64,000 nt of DNA from a virus: the IMG/VR virus record IMGVR_UViG_3300028840_005911, positions 124,001 through 188,000 of that record. One strand, 5' to 3'. The notes beneath the pieces were generated by a model. That model was not told the origin of the DNA. It made no database searches and was given only the letters and a program-made list of their open reading frames with translations. Made by a program: the position numbers and the translations under genes. Position 1 is the first letter of the stretch, and every line of letters begins with the position of its first letter. Of this stretch, positions 15,397 to 24,037 are shown one piece after another.

Positions 15397-16274
15397 ACTT
15401 CACCCAGAAGGTTCGGCACGGGGTTTCCGGCTCTCGGAGAGAGTGTCATTGGTCTTGTATACTCCCTCTCCGGAGAGAAATCCTGAGAGATATCAAGGCG
15501 GATGGGCACCTTGGACCTGATTTCCCCGGGCGGGATTCTATGTAAGACAAGTTCCTGATGCACAATAGCTCTCAGCTTCTCTGTCGTGGTCAACCTCTCG
15601 ACATGCCAACGTTTATTCTCAGCCTCTACAATCATATCTTTGGGCTTTATAGGTGGGAAGGCGGAAACCCTGGCGGTAGTATCCTGTTTGGCGCGCTCAT
15701 TGGGGTCGGTTCTCTGGATAGACTTCGACGAAGGGTCGATCTGGATGTAGATCTTTATCGGGCTCGCAAAGCCCCCAACCCATCTCATGTCGTAGCACGT
15801 GCCGCAGTTCTGCATCTTACCACGGCCGATGGTATTTCCTTCTGGACCGACGTCCACGCAGTGGCGGCATTTCTGTCCAAAGGTAAGGGCCGGGTAAAGG
15901 AGAGCAACCCTGCCGTTGAACTCCTTGAGCAGAAGGTAGTGCCTCCTCTGGATCTCAAGGGCTATCCTGTCAGGCTTCTCCCTGAGCCACTCCGGACCGA
16001 AGTTGCGTTCGGATCCGTCGTCCTTGTTCACGATCTTGAGACGGTAGTAATAGTTCCGCCACTTGTGCAGAAGATGTACGTCAGGGTCGCGAAGGAGGTA
16101 GATGTTCTGTAGGGGCCCAGCCAGTTGATGGTAAGGTCCACCGGGCCCATCGACGCTGCGGTAGACGTAGAAGTCGAAACGCGAGAGGATCTCGTCAGAG
16201 GTGACAACCTCCCAGAAGATGTCCAGATGGTCGAGGTCGAATGACCTCACCACGAATTTGGTGACTTCGATCAA
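15393..16274 (-). CDS. virion-associated protein with Fn3-like start and zinc pair (293 aa)
   Basis: The first 100 residues look like a fibronectin type III-type beta-sandwich (FDLDHLDIFWEVV, then FDFYVYRSVDGPGGPYHQL, then YYYRLKIVN). A CRHC and CGTC pair near residues 136-160 could bind one zinc. The second half is mixed alpha/beta with strands such as IKIYIQID. Genes of this kind with Fn3-like folds occur in phage neck and baseplate regions, and this one lies between a large Gly-rich protein and the neck genes. The exact role is unknown. Confidence 0.55.
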   Translation of the reverse strand: MIEVTKFVVRSFDLDHLDIFWEVVTSDEILSRFDFYVYRSVDGPGGPYHQLAGPLQNIYLLRDPDVHLLHKWRNYYYRLKIVNKDDGSERNFGPEWLREKPDRIALEIQRRHYLLLKEFNGRVALLYPALTFGQKCRHCVDVGPEGNTIGRGKMQNCGTCYDMRWVGGFASPIKIYIQIDPSSKSIQRTDPNERAKQDTTARVSAFPPIKPKDMIVEAENKRWHVERLTTTEKLRAIVHQELVLHRIPPGEIRSKVPIRLDISQDFSPEREYTRPMTLSPRAGNPVPNLLGEV

Positions 16275-17951
16275 TCATCCACCAAGCAACTGAGAAAGGT
16301 CTACTCCCTTGGACTTGGCCCACTCGAAGACTGAGTTTTTGCCAGCTTCGAAACCCTCTTCAAGGCCCATGTTTCTGGCCTTCACGGCTGCATTCTCGGC
16401 TACCTCTTCCAGTCTCTGAAGACCGCCTGCGGCTTCCCTACCGAAGGTCTGCGCAGCCAGTCCTCCCAGCCCACCTACAGCCGCCCCGGTGAGTCCGCCG
16501 ATGGCAGCCCCCCGTGCTGTCTGACCCTCAGGGGCACCGATGGCACCTGCTCCGGCTCCACCGAGACCAACCAACCCAGCTCCTACAGCTGCGGGACTGG
16601 TGGCCACCCCTTTGAGCAGCGACTTGATGCCCGACCCTGCAGCTGCTCCCTCTTTACGCAGGGTCGGTGTGCTAGGGACCTGACTCCCTTGGGGAGCGTT
16701 CCCAGTCAGTGCTCTGTGGTAGAGGGCCGCGCCGATGAGCGCCCCCTTACGGAGACCCATGAGAGCCCCGCTCCGGATGCCCTCCTGTTTACCGATACCG
16801 TACCCCCTGGCCATCTGAAGGTTCTGGATGGTACGTTCCTCCTCAGCTTCTTCACCCCCAACTCGCCTGCCGAGGGCCCGTCCACCGACGGCTCCTCCGG
16901 CCAGTCCCAGTCCCGCGCCGATGGCTGCACCAAGCCCGGTCCTGCCGGCCAGTCGACCGATCCCGGCGCCCAGACCTGTACCGAGGGCGCCACCTCCGAG
17001 ACCTCCGAGGATTCCTCCTCCAATGCCGTACTGGCGCTTCATGAATTCCGGGTCCACTCTCTCACGGGCTTCCTCGAGCGCCTCACGGAGCTCCTCTGGA
17101 GTTGCAGCAGTCTTCTCCTTCACAGCTTCCTTGATGGCCTTTACTCCCTTGCCGGCAAGCATACCACCGAGAGCTCCACCGCCGACTGCCCCAGCCCCGT
17201 AACCGAGAAGACCAGCCGGTAATCCAAGTCCGGGCCTTTTCAGGGCTCTGGATATCAAAGCGCCGAGACTTTGGCCTGCGGCGGCGCCTGTGATTCCGCC
17301 AATGCCAGCTCCGAGGGCTCCGGCGGGCAGTCCAGCGTAGCCCCCTGCCGGGCCCCCTTCTGCTGCTCCTGACATCATCCCACCTACCGTACCGGCAAGA
17401 AGGGGCAGGTGCTCCGGCCCAAGAACGACGCCAGACTTCTTCTCTTTCCAAGGCTTGATCGGCCCCTTGTATGGGGGGCCCTGTTCTTGCTTCCCAGGCT
17501 TGCCTTGGCGGGCAGCGATGCGGGCCTTCATTTCGGCCGGCATGTCAGGATGATCCCGCTTGAGAGCGCGGTAGATCTCCTTGACCTTCTCCGGGCGGTC
17601 CTGCTCTGTGAAAGAGGGCATGTCCTTTTTGGCCAGCTTCTCCTTGATGGGAACCCCGACAGGTCCTTCACCTTTGCCGACGCCCTTTCCCCTGCCTTTG
17701 CCCTTCGACTTGATCTTTCCTCCGGGGCATTCCTCGGCAGCCACCTTGCGCATGCCGCACATGCACTTCAGGATGGACCCGGTCTTCACCATGCCTCGCC
17801 CACACTGTGGGCAGTTGTCCTCGGGCATAAAGACCCCGGCCAGTTTGGCAAGATCCTCCGCCGGGAGTTTGGAGAGCTCCTCGGAGACTGTGTTCTTGGT
17901 CTCAATCTCCCCGGCTTCATTCTTCAGTTCCTCGAAATACTTGTCCAGCAT
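16275..17951 (-). CDS. large glycine-zipper protein with zinc ribbon (558 aa)
   Basis: Residues 1-40 are helical (MLDKYFEELKNEAGE, a variant of the recurrent tag, then LAKLAGVF). A zinc ribbon follows (CPQCGRG, then CMCG, near residues 47-70), then a basic lysine/glycine linker and more than 300 residues of alternating small residues (GGILGGLGGGALGTGLGAG and similar). The latter form many glycine-zipper or GxxxG segments typical of membrane-inserting proteins. In tailed phages such proteins are candidates for ejected channel-forming proteins, so that role is proposed as inference. It could also be an internal head protein. It is too short and lacks the coiled coils expected for a tape measure. 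Confidence 0.55.
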   Translation of the reverse strand: MLDKYFEELKNEAGEIETKNTVSEELSKLPAEDLAKLAGVFMPEDNCPQCGRGMVKTGSILKCMCGMRKVAAEECPGGKIKSKGKGRGKGVGKGEGPVGVPIKEKLAKKDMPSFTEQDRPEKVKEIYRALKRDHPDMPAEMKARIAARQGKPGKQEQGPPYKGPIKPWKEKKSGVVLGPEHLPLLAGTVGGMMSGAAEGGPAGGYAGLPAGALGAGIGGITGAAAGQSLGALISRALKRPGLGLPAGLLGYGAGAVGGGALGGMLAGKGVKAIKEAVKEKTAATPEELREALEEARERVDPEFMKRQYGIGGGILGGLGGGALGTGLGAGIGRLAGRTGLGAAIGAGLGLAGGAVGGRALGRRVGGEEAEEERTIQNLQMARGYGIGKQEGIRSGALMGLRKGALIGAALYHRALTGNAPQGSQVPSTPTLRKEGAAAGSGIKSLLKGVATSPAAVGAGLVGLGGAGAGAIGAPEGQTARGAAIGGLTGAAVGGLGGLAAQTFGREAAGGLQRLEEVAENAAVKARNMGLEEGFEAGKNSVFEWAKSKGVDLSQLLGG

Positions 17952-17960
17952 GGTCTTCTC

Positions 17961-18563
17961 CTAGTAGCCGTAGCCGGGTTGAGGTGTTGGTTGAGATCCC
18001 AGCATGTAGGCGCCGAGACCAATCGGCACAGAAGCGCCAATTGCCACGTTCAGTGGGTTGATCTTCCTGCCGCCCTTCCCCATGACCCACTTGCTCTTGC
18101 CAGAGACAACTTTCGGGACCCCTCCCAGCTGCCACTGGCTAGTGCCGGTCGCAACGCCCGGCTTCATCCCGAGTCTCTGAGCATAGGTACCGAGTCTCTT
18201 CTTCAGGATGCCTGCCCCAGCCTTCAGCCCACGGCCGATACCGAGGCTCCCGAGACCTTTCAAGAGGGCGATTCCGGCATTCTTCTCGATCTCATCCGCC
18301 CAGTTGACGTAGAACTCTGCGAGCTCGTTGCTGCCGGCCATCTTCTGGAGGCCGTCGAAGTTGCTTGCGACCTCATAGGCCAGGTCCCAAGGCTCCTTGC
18401 CGATCCCATAGGCCAGCTTGACGAACTTGGGGGTGAGAGCTCCGGACTCCCATTCCTCCCGCTCGAGGTCGTAGAGATACTGCACCTCTGCAGTCTTCTC
18501 CATTGGAGGTCCGCAGAGGTCGAACAAAGTGTTCAGGTTCTGGACCAGGCTTTCAGAGTTCAT
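17961..18563 (-). CDS. virion-region protein with EIEKNAGI motif (200 aa)
   Basis: Unrecognised. The first half is helical and contains three copies of a short KxA element (MEKTAEV, LQKMAGS, IEKNAGI). The last is followed by ALLKGLGSLG, close to a segment of the protein at 32936. The second half is basic and glycine-rich and ends in a proline/glycine tail, with one hydrophobic segment (IGASVPIGLGAYMLG). It lies between the 44-residue gene and the glycine-zipper protein. A minor virion or ejected protein is likely from context. Confidence 0.55.
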   Translation of the reverse strand: MNSESLVQNLNTLFDLCGPPMEKTAEVQYLYDLEREEWESGALTPKFVKLAYGIGKEPWDLAYEVASNFDGLQKMAGSNELAEFYVNWADEIEKNAGIALLKGLGSLGIGRGLKAGAGILKKRLGTYAQRLGMKPGVATGTSQWQLGGVPKVVSGKSKWVMGKGGRKINPLNVAIGASVPIGLGAYMLGSQPTPQPGYGY

Positions 18564-18572
18564 GGTACACCT

Positions 18573-18707
18573 CTACGGGATCCAGTAAAACAGGACCCAC
18601 TGGCCGTCTTTCTCGATGATCTTGACGATGTTGGCCGTGGCGACTGGCTCATCGTTGATGAACTCCACCATGGCATCGGCAGTCGCAAAGTGTACATGCG
18701 CAAGCAT
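18573..18707 (-). CDS. small protein related to the 33390 gene product (44 aa)
   Basis: A short gene with a good ribosome site (AAGGAGGAGCC then ATG at 18707). Its product starts MLAHVHFATADAMVEFIND and ends NIVKIIEKDGQWVLFYWIP. The protein encoded at 33390-33773 begins with a similar strand-helix (VRVLQFESPDALTTFAG) and ends DIVDIRQKDGRWYLFYEV. The short protein therefore looks like the same small beta-alpha-beta fold without the insertion seen in the longer one. It is probably a small virion structural protein; the function is unknown. Confidence 0.7.
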   Translation of the reverse strand: MLAHVHFATADAMVEFINDEPVATANIVKIIEKDGQWVLFYWIP

Positions 18708-18716
18708 GGCTCCTCC

Positions 18717-19208
18717 TTACCACGGGCCCAAGAGGTTGTTGACGTAGGCGTATTCGGAGTGTAGCCCGTCGCCATCCAACGCCCATTCGATGTTGAGAGC
18801 CTGGAGGGCCCTGAGCTTCTTCTGCTCGTAGTTGTTCTTGAACAGCTGAAGAGCAGCCTGGATCATCTGGGGGTTCTCCGTCTGCACGTTGATCCCACCA
18901 TCCGAGTACGCCAGGTAATTCCTCATGTGGAGGATCATCAGGGACTCGAGAAGGGAGATGACCACCCCACGGATGAAAAGACCCCTCCAGTTTCTCTCCA
19001 TGAGAGTGTCGAGGTCAGATATCAGAAAGGGTGGGGTCGATGACCAGTCACTGACCGCGTCCAGAATAGCCCATGCAATATGCCTATTGCTGTGGTCCAC
19101 CCCCTCAGTCAGCCGGTTGAGTTCCGGAAAGTCTCGAAGAAATAACCGTACATCACCGATCAGAGTCCGAGTGTGGGGGCTGTTCAGGATATCCTGTACC
19201 CCGGCCAC
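18717..19208 (-). CDS. putative neck / head-completion protein (163 aa)
   Basis: Mostly alpha-helical, soluble, 163 residues, with a GTG start at 19208 following AGGAGGAGTAA. It lies downstream of the capsid gene among small head genes. In tailed phages this place commonly holds head-tail connector proteins of 120-170 residues with a helical fold, and the composition fits. There is no sequence signature I can name, so the role is inferred from size and order. Confidence 0.5.
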   Translation of the reverse strand: MAGVQDILNSPHTRTLIGDVRLFLRDFPELNRLTEGVDHSNRHIAWAILDAVSDWSSTPPFLISDLDTLMERNWRGLFIRGVVISLLESLMILHMRNYLAYSDGGINVQTENPQMIQAALQLFKNNYEQKKLRALQALNIEWALDGDGLHSEYAYVNNLLGPW

Positions 19209-19664
19209 TTACTCCTCCTTCTCCTCTTCCTTCTTCTTGCCACGGCCCCGCCGCTTCGGCTTCTCTTCAACCTTCTCCTCAGGCTTCTCTTCGCTGGCCT
19301 CGAGGATCTCGGGAACTTCCTCGGTCGTCTTCTCCTCGACCTTGGGCTCCTCTTTTGGGGCCTCTTCGGGCTTCTCCTCCTGAGGCTCCTCCGCCTTGGT
19401 CTCTAGAAGAGCACCGTGAGCGAAGACACCGTTCAAGGGCTTCTCAGCCTTGGGAGGCTTCCTGGCCTTCAGGTAGTCTTCTGGGGGAGTCTCACCGAGG
19501 TGAGCCAGGCCGGCGGCGACTTCCTTCATGAGCTTGCGGGGGTTCTTGAGGGCCTCGTCGGGGACACGAACGAAACGACCCGGAGCCACTGAGCGGCCAT
19601 AGAGGAAGAGGTTCTGTGCCTCCACATCGGTCTCGGGATGGTCTGAAATGTTCCATACCTTCAT
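19209..19664 (-). CDS. structural-region protein with highly charged Glu/Lys tail (151 aa)
   Basis: The first 70 residues form a small globular part (VWNISDHPETDVEAQNLFLY, then GRFVRVPDEALKNPRKLMKE) that resembles short phage proteins located just after the capsid gene. From about residue 70 onward the protein is almost only Glu, Lys and Pro. Such tails are disordered and may bind DNA-associated cations or scaffold proteins. The stop is followed at once by the GTG of the next gene. Function unknown. Confidence 0.6.
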   Translation of the reverse strand: MKVWNISDHPETDVEAQNLFLYGRSVAPGRFVRVPDEALKNPRKLMKEVAAGLAHLGETPPEDYLKARKPPKAEKPLNGVFAHGALLETKAEEPQEEKPEEAPKEEPKVEEKTTEEVPEILEASEEKPEEKVEEKPKRRGRGKKKEEEKEE

Positions 19665-19667
19665 GCT

Positions 19668-20153
19668 CTACTCCTCTTCGTCGGGCTCCATGAGTGCGTC
19701 GATGATCTCGCCCTTGGTCTTGTAGTCCTCGGGGTCGAGTCCGTATTCCTCTGCGAGCTCGTCCAGCTCCTCACGCTTCATCTTCTTGAGAAGCGCTTCG
19801 TCGAGGAACTCGGCATCATGCTCACCGGCGTCATCTTCGCCTTCAGGTTCCTTCTCGGGTTCCTTTTCGGGGGCCTTGGCTGCCACCTTCCCGCCGGCCA
19901 TCTTGATCAGATCGTCAGCGGTGAGCTCGGCACCGGTCTCCGTGGAGACGACGGAGATCCACATCTCCTCAATGCCTTCACACAGCTTCTCCAGGTTGGC
20001 CTTCAGGGCACCCTCGTCGAGCTCGGTGCCACGACGTCCGCGACGGCGGATACGGGTACCATCCTCGAGCAGGAAACCGGTCCTTCTACCGGAACGGAGG
20101 ACCCGCGCAGTCCTGCTGATCTTCTTGTGGGCCAAGTTCGTTACTAGGATCAT
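19668..20153 (-). CDS. capsid-region protein with SAP/Rho-N-like C-terminal domain (161 aa)
   Basis: The N-terminal 45 residues are strongly basic. A globular segment follows (LEKLCEGIEEMWISVVSTE), then an acidic linker. The last 40 residues read LKKMKREELDELAEEYGLD and TKGEIIDALME, the helix-extension-helix pattern of SAP, HeH and Rho N-terminal domains that bind nucleic acids. It lies immediately after the major capsid gene, separated from it by a long hairpin. A role at the head vertex or in organising packaged DNA is plausible but inferred. Confidence 0.65.
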   Translation of the reverse strand: MILVTNLAHKKISRTARVLRSGRRTGFLLEDGTRIRRRGRRGTELDEGALKANLEKLCEGIEEMWISVVSTETGAELTADDLIKMAGGKVAAKAPEKEPEKEPEGEDDAGEHDAEFLDEALLKKMKREELDELAEEYGLDPEDYKTKGEIIDALMEPDEEE

Positions 20154-20172
20154 GGGAGTCCTCCGGACAATC

Positions 20173-20230
20173 GAGGTTGAGTCCTGGCCACGGAGGATGG
20201 AGGCCTTACCCGCAACCAGGACTCAACCTC
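20173..20230. repeat. 15-bp perfect inverted repeat after the capsid gene
   Basis: GAGGTTGAGTCCTGG (20173-20187) pairs perfectly with CCAGGACTCAACCTC (20216-20230), with a 28-base loop. It fills the gap between the major capsid gene stop and the ribosome site of the next gene. No T-run follows, so it is unlikely to be a simple terminator. It is more likely an mRNA-stabilising or partly attenuating hairpin that raises capsid output relative to downstream genes. Confidence 0.6.
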
Positions 20231-20259
20231 AATCAGGTTGGTGTCTCAGTCAGCTTCCC

Positions 20260-21384
20260 CTAGTACTGCTGCACTGCGGGGAAATGCAACCCGTCATCTA
20301 CCCTGTTGTTGATGGCACCGAGGTCCTCCTCAGCGCTCGGAATCTTGGCCTCGAACCCGGTGTCGGTGGCCGTGGGGCGAACCGAACCGCGATAGAGCTC
20401 GAGCTTCCGGCAGGAGGCGATGTTGATGATGCCGATTGCGATGTCCTCCCAGCTCTGCCAGGTGATGACGTTCGCGATCTTGTCGATGTAGAACTTCGTG
20501 TTGTTCAGGATGTAGAACTTCCCGAAGAACTGCGGAGCGGTGAACACGTACACGTTGCCGGTACGCAGGATGTCCGTCTTCACTGTGCGGATCACCTTGC
20601 GGCCGAGCAGGGTGTTGTACTTGTACCCGTCCACGACGGTCTCGCTCTGGATGCGGTCACCGAAGTCCTCGACGGTCCACTGGAGCACATCGTCGTGGTC
20701 CCCCTCGGTCAGGAGAACGCGCTCGCTGCGCAGACGATTGTTGTCCAGGAGCTTGAAGAGGTTCACGAAGTCCGGGCGCTGGATCGGACGAACGGTGAAG
20801 TCCGTACCGTCAGCCGCCAGGGCCAGCTCACCCTTGACCACGGAGACCACCTGCGCGTTGACATTGCCGGCGCGGATGTTGGTGGCGTTGTACTCCACGG
20901 TGGTCGTGGTGTTGGTCTCGGTCTGCAGAGCCTGCACACCGGCCTCGATGTGGCGCAGGAACTCGCGGTCCTCGATCTCCTGGATGTCCTTCACCGTGTT
21001 GTCCTCGATGACCTTGGTGATGGGCATCTCGTAGGCGAGGAGCTCCTGCTCGGGCTTCTCGAACTTCTCCGAGCTGATGGTGAAGAAGGGGACTTCGGCC
21101 TTGGGCGCACGCACGAAGCGGGCGGTAGGCTGGCTGCGGAAGTCAATCGCCATGGCGCGGGACTGGGGTTCCACGTCGACGATCTTCACCAGGGTGTCGT
21201 GGTTGGTGCTGCGCTGGCAGTCCGTTCGGGTCACCTGCTCGGGGGGCAGGATGTGACGGCTGAACGCCACTTCGCGCAGTCGGTCACGAATCCACGATCC
21301 GCCCAGCTCGGCGGTTTTGTCCTTGCCTTCCTGAGAGTCGAGTCTCTGATTGAAGAGCTCGATTGCTGCTTGTACCATACTCAT
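20260..21384 (-). CDS. major capsid protein (374 aa)
   Basis: Soluble alpha/beta protein of a size typical for HK97-fold coat proteins, with an N-terminal helical arm (VQAAIELFNQRLDSQEGKD). A long beta-hairpin-like stretch follows (PFFTISSEKFEKPEQELLAY), then a spine-helix-like segment (IQEIEDREFLRHIEAGVQAL) and a C-terminal beta-rich region. It lies after the protease and scaffold-like genes and before neck genes, is preceded by a clear AAGGAGAAT ribosome site and is followed by a large hairpin that suggests very high expression. The call rests on size, order and fold-like features; I did not recognise a specific family. Confidence 0.78.
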   Translation of the reverse strand: MSMVQAAIELFNQRLDSQEGKDKTAELGGSWIRDRLREVAFSRHILPPEQVTRTDCQRSTNHDTLVKIVDVEPQSRAMAIDFRSQPTARFVRAPKAEVPFFTISSEKFEKPEQELLAYEMPITKVIEDNTVKDIQEIEDREFLRHIEAGVQALQTETNTTTTVEYNATNIRAGNVNAQVVSVVKGELALAADGTDFTVRPIQRPDFVNLFKLLDNNRLRSERVLLTEGDHDDVLQWTVEDFGDRIQSETVVDGYKYNTLLGRKVIRTVKTDILRTGNVYVFTAPQFFGKFYILNNTKFYIDKIANVITWQSWEDIAIGIINIASCRKLELYRGSVRPTATDTGFEAKIPSAEEDLGAINNRVDDGLHFPAVQQY

Positions 21385-21406
21385 GACTATTCTCCTTTCT
21401 TTCTCA

Positions 21407-21883
21407 CTAGCCGTGGAAGGCGGACACGAACCGCAGCCAGCCGTTGTTGTTGGCCGGCAGGCGGGTCACGTAGCCCACGACAAAGCCGGCACTCTGCTCG
21501 GCCAGGCCGCGACGGATGATGCCTGCACCACCGAGGTCGAGGTCGAAGACCGCCAGCTGATCGCCGATGGCCAGACCGGTGGAGTCCATGACCTTGGTCT
21601 CGGCCTCGTACATGGTCATGTACAGGATCGGACCCTTGCCAAGGGCCTGGGTCTCGTAGCGGCCCCGTTCCGCGAAGTACGCGAAGGAGGGGACCGTGGC
21701 CTCGTCGGTCATGTCGCCCGCATTGTCACCGCCGCGATCCATCTTGTAGGCGGTGTCCAGCTGGAGCCACTCACCCTCGATGAGGGGGCGTACGTTGTCG
21801 GGGTTGAGAATCGCCGGCGTAGCCATCTCGAAAGACCGGCGATGGATGTTCTGGAACTCACTGATGAGTTTGAAGTAGTTCAT
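21407..21883 (-). CDS. putative capsid decoration or minor head protein (158 aa)
   Basis: After a helical start (NYFKLISEFQNIHRRSFE) the protein is beta-rich and glycine-rich (GEWLQLDTAYKM, then ILYMTMYEAETKV, then SAGFVVGYVTRLPANN). This composition is common in head decoration proteins. It is encoded immediately upstream of the capsid gene. The start at 21883 has GGAGG at suitable spacing; an internal ATG (at MATPAIL) is less well placed. Decoration is inferred from location. Confidence 0.6.
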   Translation of the reverse strand: MNYFKLISEFQNIHRRSFEMATPAILNPDNVRPLIEGEWLQLDTAYKMDRGGDNAGDMTDEATVPSFAYFAERGRYETQALGKGPILYMTMYEAETKVMDSTGLAIGDQLAVFDLDLGGAGIIRRGLAEQSAGFVVGYVTRLPANNNGWLRFVSAFHG

Positions 21884-21914
21884 TTTCTATTCCTCCGTTT
21901 CTTTGTTTCCTGTC

Positions 21915-22262
21915 CTATCGAGGGTCTTCGCCGGTCATGACGAAATGCTCGAAGGGGTGGGTTCCGTTGCCGGGGATCTCGGACAGCCCGAACATATTCG
22001 ACTGAGGAGAGGCCAGCTTGATGGCTTCCTCGGTGACGTCCAGGTTCTCGACCTCCTTGAGAGCAGCAACCTTCGCTTCGATGGTGAGCTCGTCATTGAG
22101 GCCTTTCTCCTCCATCTCTTGAGCAATCTTGACGATCCGCTCGTCCCGCTCCTTGGCAGCGATCTTCTCCTTGAGATCCCTGTTCTCGTCGACGAGATTG
22201 CGAATCGCGGCCCCTGCCTGCTTCAGAAGGGCCTTGGCTTTCTGGGAACTGATCTTTTCCAT
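21915..22262 (-). CDS. coiled-coil head-assembly protein (115 aa)
   Basis: Almost entirely helical and highly charged, with a heptad-like stretch (LLKQAGAAIRNLVDENRDLK and onward to about residue 55). A short disordered C-terminus follows. It contains the KIAAKE and VKIAQE elements seen elsewhere in the late block. It sits between the scaffold-like and decoration genes. Together with the 490-residue neighbour it may act as a scaffold or internal core protein; this is inferred. Confidence 0.55.
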   Translation of the reverse strand: MEKISSQKAKALLKQAGAAIRNLVDENRDLKEKIAAKERDERIVKIAQEMEEKGLNDELTIEAKVAALKEVENLDVTEEAIKLASPQSNMFGLSEIPGNGTHPFEHFVMTGEDPR

Positions 22263-22288
22263 CTTAGTCCTCCTAAACGGCGTTGGGC

Positions 22289-23761
22289 CTACATTTGACC
22301 AGTCGGAGGCATCGGGGGAGCTGCAGCAGGAGCTCCGGCGGGAGCCGCCGCAGGTGCCGCACCGGCCGGAGGCATCGCAGGCGGTGCCATCGGAGGGGGT
22401 GCTGCTTGACCTGTAGCAGGCGGAGCGCCGGCGATCATGCTCTCCTTCTCTGCCTCTGACATCTGCTGGGACTCTCCTTCCGCCGCTGCGTCCGCGATGG
22501 CCTGTGCGGCAACCATCTCTTCGGGAGATGCCTCACCTGCCATACTGGCCTCTTCAGGGGTGAGATCCGCCCCTTCGGCCATCTTCACCAGGACCCCGAT
22601 CTTCTTCTTGATGTCGGGATCGGATGCAGCGAGCTTCTTGAGAAGTTCCCGTGCCGCTGAAATCTTCACACCTGCTTCCTGGGTGTTATCCAGCGACTCG
22701 TGAAGTGTCTTGTCATGGGTCTTGGACATGGCCGGCTCGGTGAGAACCTCTGCCAGCTGACCCTTGTTCTGCTGTTTGGCCTGGCCCTTGGTAGCGTCGA
22801 TGGCGGCATCGTTGCTACCGACCAGCTCACGGCCTCCACCGGCGCCTTCGGTCGGGGCTGCCTCACGAGGAGTCAGCTCACCAGCCTCGGAGCCCTGGGA
22901 CTGTGCCGGGGGGACGCCAGCCGGGGACTGAAGGTCCGGGGTGGTTCCGCCCTCGATGGCGTGTCCCTGTTGGCCGATCTTGGCCGGGTTGATGGCGTCT
23001 TCGGCCAGCTTGCCGAGCAGGGCCTCAGCAACGTTCTTGGGAACGTGGCCCTCTTCTGCCATCTTCTCGGTGAACTCGGAGGCCTTCTTCAGGGTCCCAC
23101 CACCTGCGGTCTCGGCACCAGGCTTCTTGGGGTCCTGAACAGCAGACACCTGCATGGCCTTCTGTGCCATCGCGGGGGTGATCTGCTTGCCTTCCTTCTC
23201 GAGGACCTCACGGACTTTGGCCTGGGCCTGCTTGAGGACATCCTCAGGCTGCTCGGCCATCATCATCTCTTTGTTGGTCTCGAGGGCGTTGGGGGCGTCG
23301 GCCGGGTTCGGCTTCTCCGACGGGGCGACCGCCTTCGGGCTCTGATGGCCCGGGGTGGCCTCGCCACTCTCGCCGGCGTCCAGGGAAGTCCCAGGGGCGT
23401 CGGCCTGTTCTGCCTTCATGGCAGTTCCGGGCCCGCCGGGCAGAGGCGCCCCGCTGTCCAGGGGCGGATTCTGAGGAATCTCGTCCTGGGCCGCCTTGAG
23501 GAGCTCCTCGTGGACGGTTGCGTACTCGGCCAGCTTCTCTTCGGCAGAGCGGTCGTCGATGACTTCGTGGAGATGGTCCGCCAGGTAGTCACATCCCTCG
23601 GCGATCTTCATGATCTCGTCGAGGTCGGCCTCCTGGGGATTCTCTTGAGCAGCGACTTTCTCCTCTGCCTCCCCGCCCGTTTCAGCCTCAGCTGTCTTGA
23701 GCATAGACTTCGAGCTGGCGAGGACCTGGCTGACCATTTCCATGATGGAAGTATTACTCAT
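22289..23761 (-). CDS. scaffold-like / prohead core protein (490 aa)
   Basis: A long, low-complexity, Ala/Glu/Pro-rich protein with helical blocks separated by disordered linkers and no cysteines apart from one. The last 60 residues are a Pro/Ala/Met repeat. Several KxA elements (EEKVAAQE, EEKLAEYA, TEKMAEE, LGKLAED, LKKLAAS) are spread along it, which would suit repeated processing by the prohead protease. Its position between the protease and the capsid gene is the standard place for a scaffold. The role is inferred from composition and order; no family is recognised. Confidence 0.6.
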   Translation of the reverse strand: MSNTSIMEMVSQVLASSKSMLKTAEAETGGEAEEKVAAQENPQEADLDEIMKIAEGCDYLADHLHEVIDDRSAEEKLAEYATVHEELLKAAQDEIPQNPPLDSGAPLPGGPGTAMKAEQADAPGTSLDAGESGEATPGHQSPKAVAPSEKPNPADAPNALETNKEMMMAEQPEDVLKQAQAKVREVLEKEGKQITPAMAQKAMQVSAVQDPKKPGAETAGGGTLKKASEFTEKMAEEGHVPKNVAEALLGKLAEDAINPAKIGQQGHAIEGGTTPDLQSPAGVPPAQSQGSEAGELTPREAAPTEGAGGGRELVGSNDAAIDATKGQAKQQNKGQLAEVLTEPAMSKTHDKTLHESLDNTQEAGVKISAARELLKKLAASDPDIKKKIGVLVKMAEGADLTPEEASMAGEASPEEMVAAQAIADAAAEGESQQMSEAEKESMIAGAPPATGQAAPPPMAPPAMPPAGAAPAAAPAGAPAAAPPMPPTGQM

Positions 23762-23773
23762 TTTTCGGTCTCC

Positions 23774-24037
23774 TTAGGTTCTCACCGGGGGCGGGGTAAC
23801 CGCTTTGCTCTGTGCAGCTGTACCTTGCGCCGCCCTTGGTGGTTGCGAGTTCACTACGGTGTAGTTTGTTGACTTCACTTCGGACTTCAAAGAGGTAGAG
23901 GGCTTCTGTCCGGTGGTGACGGTGGCCGGCTTCGTCGGAGAGGAAACAGCAATATTTGACGTAACAGGACCAATGGCCTTGTTCGCCGCTATCTTTGTCA
24001 GCTCATCCATGAACGAAGCCAGCATCACACTGTCCAT
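23774..24037 (-). CDS. small tagged, disordered late protein (87 aa)
   Basis: It begins MDSVMLASFMDELTKIAANK, a clear copy of the recurrent motif at residues 9-18. The remainder is a disordered Thr/Ser/Pro/Lys region with no predicted structure. An ordered N-terminal helix followed by an unstructured, positively charged tail resembles T4 internal proteins packaged with DNA. It could be processed and retained in the capsid. The call is by analogy only. Confidence 0.55.
   Translation of the reverse strand: MDSVMLASFMDELTKIAANKAIGPVTSNIAVSSPTKPATVTTGQKPSTSLKSEVKSTNYTVVNSQPPRAAQGTAAQSKAVTPPPVRT

Noticed and set aside
17409-18764. Plus-strand reading frame of 451 codons
   Set aside because: Antisense to three late genes with ribosome sites and overlaps; no motif in its product.
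19786-21519. Plus-strand reading frame of 577 codons
   Set aside because: Antisense to the major capsid region; no ribosome site and no domain.
22700-23872. Plus-strand reading frame of 390 codons
   Set aside because: Antisense to the scaffold-like gene; low-complexity product.
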